This document shows, one piece after another, positions 1 through 4,262 of a DNA stretch of 5,444 bases; position 1 is the stretch's first letter, and each line of letters starts with the position of its first letter. Under the pieces are notes generated by a model. The model did no database searches. It was not told the DNA's origin and saw nothing but the letters and a program-made list of their open reading frames with translations. The translations under genes were made by a program, and so were the position numbers. This stretch comes from Desulfobacteraceae bacterium (GTDB taxonomy: Bacteria > Desulfobacterota > Desulfobacteria > Desulfobacterales > Desulfosalsimonadaceae). The stretch covers positions 1 to 5,444 of the forward strand of contig JAGGYV010000191.1 of the NCBI GenBank assembly GCA_021162325.1, written 5' to 3'.

Positions 1-53
1 ATCGCATTATTTATTTAAATCCGTCATTATATTAATATGTATTAATTAGAAAA

Positions 54-89
54 AAATACAATGAGAAAATTGAAATACAATGAGAAAAT
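54..89. repeat. 17-bp tandem direct repeat
   Basis: The sequence aaatacaatgagaaaat occurs at 54-70 and again, identically, at 73-89, separated by the two bases TG (period 19). Each copy contains an ATG but the two ATGs are in different frames and neither has a ribosome binding site. It reads as a small local duplication; no function is apparent. Confidence 0.85.
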
Positions 90-245
90 CGGTTGATATA
101 AATAAAGCTGAATTTTATCTGCCTGTCCAATGGGATGCAAGAACAACTGTTTACTTTTTATATCTAAAAATCTCTCGAATACCCAATATATCCATAAGAT
201 AGATTTTAAAACCTCATGATGTTGTTGCCTGGGAAAGAGTCATAA

Positions 246-266
246 GGGGTCAAGTCTTCGTTTGAC
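246..266 (+). repeat. GGGGTCA block with small inverted repeat before the transposase
   Basis: The bases GGGGTCA at 246-252 begin a short inverted repeat, gtcaa (249-253) and ttgac (262-266), around an 8-base loop. The same heptamer occurs twice in the opposite orientation at 3307-3313 and 3321-3327. RAYT proteins act on short palindromic repeats near their own genes, so this may be a cognate end or target; that role is inferred from position and recurrence only. Confidence 0.4.
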
Positions 267-290
267 ATTTATTTTTTTAATTGTTATTTA
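262..290 (+). promoter_or_regulatory. Possible transposase promoter, nearly leaderless
   Basis: A perfect -35 hexamer TTGACA (262-267) is followed after 17 bases by TATTTA (285-290), one mismatch from the -10 consensus. Transcription would begin near 297, almost on the ATG at 299, giving a leaderless or near-leaderless mRNA. That agrees with the lack of any Shine-Dalgarno before the ATG. The surrounding AT-richness makes chance -10 matches easy, so confidence is limited. Confidence 0.35.
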
Positions 291-298
291 TATATGTT

Positions 299-1267
299 AT
301 GAGCAGACCCTTAAGAATAGAATTCCCGGGTGCGTGGTATTATGTCACAAACCGGGGCCGTCATGGAGACATTGTTTTTGTCGATAAGTATGACTACCAG
401 GTTTTTGTCGACTTACTTCAAGAATCAGTTTCTTTGTGGAATATCGGTATCAGCGCATATAGTTTGATGCCCAACCAGTATCATATGCTGGTCCAGACAC
501 CGGAAGCCAATCTTTCCAGAAGCATGCGTCATATCAATGGTATTTATACCCAGCGGTATAACCGTGCCCATGATTTTGACGGTCCTCTGTTTCGCGGGCG
601 TTTTAAGAGTATCTTACTGGAAGAAGGCGAATATCTGCTGGAAATGGTCAAGTATATCCATCAATACGCGAAAATGGCGAAGATCGTTGATCAGATTGAC
701 CGTTATCCCTGGAGCAGCCATCCGGGCTATGTGTCAAGGGCAAAAAAATGGGACTGGCTCAATAAAAAAATAATTTTCTCATTGATTTCAGATATCCGGC
801 GGGGCAGTTTAAAGGCATACAGGCAAGCCATGCTTGACAATATCAGTGAAGATATCACCCGGGTATTTTCCATGAAAAAATTTCCCGCGATTTTAGGTAA
901 AAACAGTTTTATTAAATGGGTTCGCAATGAATTTTATGCCGGCAAATCCCATCGCCAGGTACCGGATTCGGCAATTTTAGCACCGGATGTGGGCTGGATT
1001 AAAAGCGCTGTTTCAAGAGAATACCAGGTTGATACAGGCGAACTGATGAAATCAAGGCGGGGAATTTTTAATGAACCCAGAGGTGTTGCCATTTATCTGA
1101 CGCGTCAGTTGAGAAAAGACAGCCTTGAGATCATTGGAAATGAGTTTTCAATGGCCGGATACAGTTCCGTGAGCAGTGCGATAGTCCGTATGAAGCACCA
1201 GATGGCAAAAGACAAAAAACTGCCGCAGCGTATCGAAAAAATAAAATCTATGATAATAAACAGATAG
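299..1267 (+). CDS. REP-associated tyrosine transposase (RAYT, Y1/HUH family) with DnaA-like C-terminal domain
   Basis: This 322-residue protein is a Y1_Tnp-superfamily transposase of the IS200/REP-associated type, which nicks and rejoins single-stranded DNA at short palindromes using one tyrosine. The N-terminus MSRPLRIEFPGAWYYVTNRG (residues 1-20) is the family signature. SLMPNQYHMLVQTP (55-68) is the metal-binding site, normally MPNHYH; the first histidine is here Gln60 while His62 is kept. LFRGRFKS lies at 97-104. Tyr119 in KYIHQYAKMAKIV is the expected catalytic tyrosine, although the usual N-P-V positions after it read Y-A-K. YPWSSH (136-141) is also typical. Residues about 255-319 (EPRGVAIYLTRQLRKDSLEIIG, then YSSVSSAI) resemble DnaA domain IV, a double-stranded DNA-binding helix-turn-helix. 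An upstream in-frame TTG at 281 would add six residues, but the ATG at 299 matches the family start. There is no Shine-Dalgarno. The frame is intact; whether the Q60 protein is active is uncertain. Confidence 0.9.
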   Translation: MSRPLRIEFPGAWYYVTNRGRHGDIVFVDKYDYQVFVDLLQESVSLWNIGISAYSLMPNQYHMLVQTPEANLSRSMRHINGIYTQRYNRAHDFDGPLFRGRFKSILLEEGEYLLEMVKYIHQYAKMAKIVDQIDRYPWSSHPGYVSRAKKWDWLNKKIIFSLISDIRRGSLKAYRQAMLDNISEDITRVFSMKKFPAILGKNSFIKWVRNEFYAGKSHRQVPDSAILAPDVGWIKSAVSREYQVDTGELMKSRRGIFNEPRGVAIYLTRQLRKDSLEIIGNEFSMAGYSSVSSAIVRMKHQMAKDKKLPQRIEKIKSMIINR

Positions 1268-1287
1268 TTTTTTGCAAGGCAGGATGT

Positions 1288-1317
1288 TTGATGTATTGTA
1301 AAGTAACATGATACAAA
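1288..1317 (+). promoter_or_regulatory. Candidate promoter for the SDR gene
   Basis: TTGATG (1288-1293) and TACAAA (1312-1317) are 18 bases apart, and the -10 is preceded by TG at 1309-1310 in the extended -10 arrangement. This would give the dehydrogenase gene its own transcript with a leader of roughly 45 bases. It lies in the 100-bp gap after the transposase stop, where I see no convincing terminator hairpin, so read-through from the transposase is also possible. Confidence 0.35.
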
Positions 1318-1367
1318 TATAAATCCCTCCGAAATTTTTTTAACCCTTTTGATCATAGGAGTCTTTT

Positions 1368-2108
1368 ATGTCTTCATCAATTTTAATCACTGGCGCGTCA
1401 TCCGGAATTGGCAAAGCACTGGCGTTTGAACTGGCGCAAAAAGGGTATTCCCTGGCACTGGCATCCAGGGAGACGGATCTTTTAAACCAGCTCCGTGATG
1501 AGATTATTGCTACCCATAACCCGCCGGCAGTCGCGGTCCGGTCTTTAGATGTCACGGATTATGATGATGTCTTCAAAGCCGTCAACGAACTGGCGGATGA
1601 ACTGGGCAGCCTGGATATCGTTTTTGCCAATGCCGGTATCGGCCTGGGCGAAAGGGTGGGGCGTGGTGATTTTGAAAAGGCCCGGCGAACCATTGAGGTG
1701 AACCTGATCGGTGCCATCGCCACCGTAGATGCCGCTGCCGCCTATTTTTTGGATAAAGGCAAGGGGCATATTGTGGGTACGAGTTCCGTGGCGGCGTTCC
1801 GGGGAATGCCGAAAAGTTCAGCGTATAGTGCCTCAAAAGCCGGATTTGCCATATACTTAGAAGCGGTCCGGGCGGAATTGTATAAGAAAAATATTGATGT
1901 GACGGTACTGTATCCGGGGTATATTGACACGCCGCTCAATAATAAGCTGAAAAACCGGCCGTTTTTGATATCCGTTGAAAAAGGGGCGGCTGTTATTGCC
2001 CGTTTGATAGAGAAAAAAGTCAAGTCTTCGACGGTTCCGGTTTATCCCTGGAATATTGTGGGGCGGTTGATGAAGGTGCTGCCCACGGGCGTCATCTCCA
2101 AAATGTAG
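1368..2108 (+). CDS. SDR family NAD(P)-dependent oxidoreductase
   Basis: A complete 246-residue classical short-chain dehydrogenase/reductase, the usual length for the family, which oxidises or reduces alcohol/carbonyl substrates in the cytoplasm with NAD(H) or NADP(H). The Rossmann glycine motif TGASSGIG is at residues 8-15. Acidic DVTD at 61-64 contacts the adenine ring, and NAG is at 88-90. The catalytic tetrad is Asn112, Ser140, Tyr153 and Lys157 (YSASK 153-157). YPGYIDTP (182-189) is the usual P-G loop. A basic residue after the second strand (ASRE, Arg34) suggests a preference for NADP(H), which is inference. The substrate cannot be read from sequence. The start is well supported: AGGAG at 1357-1361 lies six bases before the ATG. 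There is no co-directional partner close enough to be an obvious operon mate, and the gene stops two bases before a large palindrome that may end its transcript. Confidence 0.93.
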   Translation: MSSSILITGASSGIGKALAFELAQKGYSLALASRETDLLNQLRDEIIATHNPPAVAVRSLDVTDYDDVFKAVNELADELGSLDIVFANAGIGLGERVGRGDFEKARRTIEVNLIGAIATVDAAAAYFLDKGKGHIVGTSSVAAFRGMPKSSAYSASKAGFAIYLEAVRAELYKKNIDVTVLYPGYIDTPLNNKLKNRPFLISVEKGAAVIARLIEKKVKSSTVPVYPWNIVGRLMKVLPTGVISKM

Positions 2109-2109
2109 C

Positions 2110-2235
2110 GCTGAGTTCCTTAAAAAGAGCAATTTCTGCGTTGCACTGCATCCTTCGTCATTCGCCGTATGAAAAATACGGCTCATTCCTCAGGATTTGT
2201 GCGCCTTGAACTTGTCTCTTTTTAAAGAACCCAGC
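2110..2235. repeat. 126-bp imperfect palindrome (MITE-like or structural intergenic repeat)
   Basis: The outer arms 2110-2129 and 2216-2235 pair at 18 of 20 positions (left arm core ctgagttccttaaaaagag). The centre is a perfect 7-bp stem, gccgtat (2164-2170) with atacggc (2176-2182), around a GAAAA loop. Both share nearly the same axis (2172.5 and 2173). Between them the halves are only partly complementary, with ATCCT at 2149-2153 facing AGGAT at 2192-2196 in register. The whole unit could fold as one long cruciform or RNA hairpin. It resembles, from memory, repeated intergenic palindromes in Desulfobacterales-type genomes, so it is probably a multi-copy element. Lying just after the SDR stop, it could also act as a terminator or 3' RNA stabiliser. 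Confidence 0.75.
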
Positions 2236-2274
2236 AGAAAATTCTTTATGGGAATTTTAAATTATCAAAAATAA

Positions 2275-2411
2275 TTAGCCGGAATTTTTCTGGATAAATC
2301 GGAGTTGGTGAATGATTTTCCGGACTGGATGCTATCCATCAGCTGGGAGATACGGTTCAGGCCTTTATTCCGGAGGATTATCCGCCGTTTATTTTGAATG
2401 AAGAATTATAG
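2275..2411 (+). pseudogene. Decayed 3' end of an unrecognised gene
   Basis: From 2316 the frame ending at the TAG of 2409-2411 reads as a plausible protein tail (SGLDAIHQLGD, then AFIPEDYPPFILNEEL). It has no start codon and a TGA just upstream at 2313-2315. The preceding bases in another frame (2275-2319) read FLDKSELVNDF. One extra T in the TTTT run at 2316-2319 would join the two into a continuous 46-codon tail. The remnant's stop codon overlaps the AGGA ribosome binding site of the phosphoesterase gene, the arrangement expected of two genes once translated together. I do not recognise the family. Coding origin is inferred from composition and position. Confidence 0.4.
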
Positions 2412-2422
2412 GATCTAAAAAT

Positions 2423-3061
2423 TTGCTGATTTATGCAGTGGCCGATATTCATGCAGACCCTGAGCGACTTCGACGAATCCGGGATGTTGTATCAGCGCAC
2501 AAACCGGATGCGATGGTGGTTGCCGGGGATATGATTAATTATATTCGTCCGGGAAAAACGTTTAATATTTTAAATGGCTTATCCGTTCCTGTGCTTGCTG
2601 TGCGGGGCAACTCTGATCCATTATATATTGAAAAATATTTTCATCAGTTTACAAATCTTACCTCCCTGCATTTAAATCAGGTGACAATCCAGTCCACTCC
2701 TTTTGCCGGTCTATCCGGGACCATCCCTTTACCGTTTCGCAACCGGGTATGTTTTAGAGAACAAAATTTGATGAACAAAGTCTATCCTTTGATCGATTCA
2801 CAAACCGTATTTGTTGTTCACGCGCCACCATGGGGTGTTCTTGATCAGGTTATGGGCCGGTTTCACTCCGGGTCCAAAATGGTGCGGCATCTGGTGAATA
2901 AAACACATCCGAGATTATTAATCTGCGGCCATATCCATGAAGCCGCCGGTATCTCGGAAATCGGAGAAACCACGGTGGTGAATTGCAGTTTGCCAGGGAC
3001 AGGCCAAGGGATGATGATTGAGTTAGAGGATGGGGGTAAACCAGTAATTGAGATGGTTTAA
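2423..3061 (+). CDS. Metallophosphoesterase (calcineurin-like, YfcE/MJ0936-type small phosphodiesterase)
   Basis: A complete 212-residue two-metal phosphoesterase of the calcineurin-like superfamily, cytoplasmic with no signal peptide. All expected metal ligands are visible. DIH gives Asp8 and His10, and GDM gives Asp36. GNSD (62-65) gives Asn63, VVHAPP (131-136) gives His133, and GHIHE (169-173) gives His170 and His172. The compact size and GHIHE ending fit the Metallophos_2 group, which hydrolyses phosphodiesters; the physiological substrate is unknown. The start is a TTG, chosen because AGGA at 2410-2413 lies nine bases ahead and the protein begins directly on the first beta strand (LIYAVADIHAD), leaving no room for a later start. 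Fragments of other genes sit on both sides, so its original operon partners seem to have been lost while it stayed intact. Confidence 0.9.
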   Translation: MLIYAVADIHADPERLRRIRDVVSAHKPDAMVVAGDMINYIRPGKTFNILNGLSVPVLAVRGNSDPLYIEKYFHQFTNLTSLHLNQVTIQSTPFAGLSGTIPLPFRNRVCFREQNLMNKVYPLIDSQTVFVVHAPPWGVLDQVMGRFHSGSKMVRHLVNKTHPRLLICGHIHEAAGISEIGETTVVNCSLPGTGQGMMIELEDGGKPVIEMV

Positions 3062-3086
3062 TAAAGACTGGATTCCTTTTGTTTTT

Positions 3087-3215
3087 AAAAAATTATGTGG
3101 CCAGGAACGGTATCGCTTACGATACGGACGATACCGTATTATCTATTTTATTCAAGATGAAGCGCTTGCCATTTGGATTGTTAAAGTAGGACATCGTAAG
3201 AATGTATATTGCTGA
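3087..3215 (+). pseudogene. RelE/ParE-type toxin, C-terminal remnant
   Basis: In the frame ending at the TGA of 3213-3215 the bases encode KKLCGQERYRLRYG, then RYRIIYFIQDEALAIWIVKV and GHRKNVYC. This is the recognisable C-terminal half of a RelE-superfamily toxin: the L-x-G-x-x-x-YRLR-x-G-x-YRIIY strand pair followed by the V-x-HR-x-x-VY end. RelE toxins cleave mRNA at the ribosome; ParE relatives poison gyrase. The N-terminal helices (about 40 residues) and any start codon are missing, because the sequence becomes unrelated within about 25 bases of the phosphoesterase stop. No antitoxin gene is adjacent. It is therefore a dead fragment, probably left by a deletion that fused the phosphoesterase 3' end to the toxin 3' end. 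Confidence 0.75.
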
Positions 3216-3286
3216 AATAAGAAAAAACTGGTCGACTGCCGGGAACGGATAGGTTTATTAATAAGATGGAAAATCGCTTGAACCGA

Positions 3287-3329
3287 AGTCTGAGACTGAA
3301 AAAATCTGACCCCACACTTTTGACCCCAC
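3287..3329. repeat. Paired TGACCCCAC motifs with adjacent mini-palindrome
   Basis: The nonamer TGACCCCAC occurs at 3307-3315 and 3321-3329 (14-bp period). Next to it is the interrupted palindrome agtct-g-agact at 3287-3297. On the minus strand this reads GTGGGGTCA twice, the core found in + orientation before the transposase at 246-252. It may be an end or target of a RAYT-mobilised element lying opposite to the copy upstream of the transposase. The 3216-3286 stretch between it and the toxin remnant shows nothing else recognisable. Confidence 0.4.
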
Positions 3330-3341
3330 TGATATAAACGA

Positions 3342-3347
3342 GAGGAG
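3342..3347 (+). promoter_or_regulatory. Ribosome binding site that selects the second ATG
   Basis: GAGGAG at 3342-3347 is a strong Shine-Dalgarno. It is one base from the ATG at 3349, which is too close, but seven bases from the ATG at 3355, which is ideal. The second ATG is therefore the preferred start of the exported protein; the alternative adds only Met-Lys. Confidence 0.65.
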
Positions 3348-3354
3348 AATGAAA

Positions 3355-3761
3355 ATGAGCGTGCAAAAGAAAATGAGCAGTTTGGGTTTCAAATTTTATC
3401 TTAAAGGGATGGCTCTCTTGTTTCTGACATACCTGATGCTTCTTCCCATGGCTGTCGCAAAGGATGCTGTCGATCAGAATGCGGACAAATTCGTATCTGA
3501 ATTTTCCGAGCGGATTCATGAAATGGAACACGGTAAGCCCATCGCAAAAAACGCGATACTTTTAGATAATTCAGATGGAACCAAAACTATAAAATATATG
3601 TTCGGGCGTGAGCGAAATTATAAGACCGCATCGGGTGACTATGCACCGATCGATACCGCCATCCGGCATCCGGCATCATGACCATTGCTGGTGAGAGCTA
3701 TTCTGTTACACAAGATAGTGACAGTGGTGGTGGTGGCGGCTGCTTCATTAATTCGCTGTAA
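3355..3761 (+). pseudogene. Frameshifted gene for an exported protein with glycine-rich CFI-type C-terminus
   Basis: Reading from 3355, the first frame runs 108 residues to a TGA at 3679-3681. It begins with a signal peptide: a basic start, hydrophobic MALLFLTYLMLLPMAVA, and a probable cut after AVA before KDAVD. The mature part contains DNSDGTKTIKYMFG and RNYKTASGDYAPIDTAI. That pattern of a decorated strand followed by Y-x-x-x-x-G-x-x-x-P-I-D-T recalls the N-terminus of large WapA/DNRLRE-type surface proteins; this is a tentative resemblance. Immediately past the frameshift another frame, ending at the TAA of 3759-3761, reads TIAGESYSVTQDSDSGGGGG then CFINSL. A glycine run followed by CFI is the hallmark of CFI-box C-terminal sorting tails (usually CFIATAAYG), here shortened. 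The shift lies in a 7-bp tandem repeat (3661-3677); one more unit restores a single frame. The gene is either broken, phase-variable, or an internal-deletion remnant of a larger protein. Confidence 0.6.
3661..3677. repeat. 7-bp tandem repeat at the frameshift (ATCCGGC x 2.4)
   Basis: The heptamer ATCCGGC is present twice in tandem, followed by a partial ATC. Two units put the reading frame onto the TGA at 3679; three units would give I-R-H-P-A-S-G-I-M and continue into the glycine-rich CFI tail. Because seven is not a multiple of three, gain or loss of a unit by slippage would switch the frame. Confidence 0.8.
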
Positions 3762-3988
3762 GTTTTGGTGAGAATTTTCTGAATATGTATCAGGAAGTGC
3801 CCAATAACAAAGAAAAATAATAAACAAAGAGGTTCCGGCATTCATTCTTGACAGATCTTCGGACGGTTATGGATTTTATCTGGTTCCCGCGCTCTTTCGT
3901 GAGAATTCATACGGGATGTTTTTGTTTGTTTGGTGTTGAGAAATTCAGCAATCAATGGTTGTCGTTTTTATGGGTAGATTCAGATCTG

Positions 3989-4014
3989 TATTCCCACAGA
4001 GGATCGTGGGAATA
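3989..4014. repeat. TTCCCAC/GTGGGAA hairpin repeat
   Basis: A perfect 9-bp stem, tattcccac (3989-3997) with gtgggaata (4006-4014), encloses an 8-base loop. It resembles a degenerate copy of the common bacterial intergenic palindrome built on TTCCCACGC and GCGTGGGAA. No T-run follows on either strand, so a simple terminator role is not supported. Confidence 0.55.
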
Positions 4015-4176
4015 TGTTTAAAAAAATTAAAATGAGGCGTCGCGCGATGTTAGACGGTTGATGTTAATCTTTTAAAATAGTCCTGTACGGCATAAATGAA
4101 ATCTGTGAATGCCTACAAAACAAGTTAGCGCTTATGGGACTTAATGGGCCACCTCAATTAAATTTAATAAATTCAG

Positions 4177-4204
4177 TTGAAATATCATTTTTATTATGTA
4201 AAAT
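4177..4204 (+). promoter_or_regulatory. Candidate promoter of the MBL hydrolase gene
   Basis: TTGAAA (4177-4182) and TAAAAT (4199-4204), each one mismatch from consensus, are spaced by 16 bases. Transcription would start near 4211, leaving a leader of about 50 bases that contains the candidate operator at 4223-4238 and the ribosome binding site. The region is AT-rich, which lowers the weight of the match. Confidence 0.45.
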
Positions 4205-4222
4205 AATTTTTAGCAAAAAATA

Positions 4223-4238
4223 GAGTGAGCGTTCGTTA
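4223..4238. promoter_or_regulatory. Possible TetR-type operator
   Basis: The sequence gagtgagcgttcgtta contains a partial dyad around GAGCGTTC (six of eight core positions symmetric) and resembles the GAACG/CGTTC half-sites bound by many TetR-family repressors. Located just after the predicted transcription start, it would be well placed to block initiation. No regulator gene lies in the window, so the assignment rests on the half-site pattern alone. Confidence 0.25.
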
Positions 4239-4262
4239 TTTTTATTTAGTAAAGGGAGAATT

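Larger units (their letters stand above)
1..298. other. AT-rich leader region upstream of the transposase
   Basis: No convincing gene is visible here. The only open frame with an ATG (80-202, 40 codons) has no Shine-Dalgarno and no recognisable protein pattern. The stretch contains a 17-bp tandem duplication at 54-89 and, at its right end, the GGGGTCA block and possible promoter of the transposase, listed separately. The remainder is plain AT-rich sequence in which I see nothing. Confidence 0.6.
3762..4262. other. 500-bp region without a recognised gene
   Basis: I see no supported gene here. One frame is open without a start codon from 3808 to 3939 and reads KEVPAFILDRSSDGYGFYLV, which could be a decayed coding scrap but is short enough to be chance. 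A 15-codon ATG frame at 4014-4061 is rich in Lys and Arg and has no ribosome binding site. The recognisable content is a GTGGGAA hairpin at 3989-4014 and, at the right end, the promoter and possible operator of the hydrolase gene, each listed separately. Confidence 0.6.

Noticed and set aside
80..202. 40-codon ATG frame in the leader
   Set aside because: No Shine-Dalgarno, no recognisable protein pattern, and the ATG lies inside a short tandem repeat; a frame this short is expected by chance.
281..298. Upstream TTG start for the transposase, adding six residues
   Set aside because: The family N-terminus begins at MSRPLRIEFPG (ATG at 299), the extra residues fit nothing, and no ribosome binding site supports either start.
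2019..2030. 12-mer gtcaagtcttcg in the SDR gene identical to 249-260 in front of the transposase
   Set aside because: It lies in conserved coding sequence, and about one repeated 12-mer is expected by chance in a window of this size.
1742..2186. Long minus-strand frames opposite the SDR gene
   Set aside because: They are shadows of a well-supported dehydrogenase with complete catalytic motifs and show no domain pattern of their own.
3181..3531. 116-codon minus-strand frame overlapping the signal peptide region
   Set aside because: It runs antisense to the exported-protein gene and the toxin remnant, has no family pattern, and lacks a ribosome binding site.
3808..3939. Start-less open frame in the 500-bp gap (KEVPAFILDRSSDGYGFYLV)
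   Set aside because: 43 open codons occur by chance often enough; no family is recognised and neither a start nor a frameshift partner is apparent.
4014..4061. 15-codon Lys/Arg-rich ATG frame after the GTGGGAA hairpin
   Set aside because: Too short to support, no Shine-Dalgarno, and the start overlaps the stem of the hairpin.
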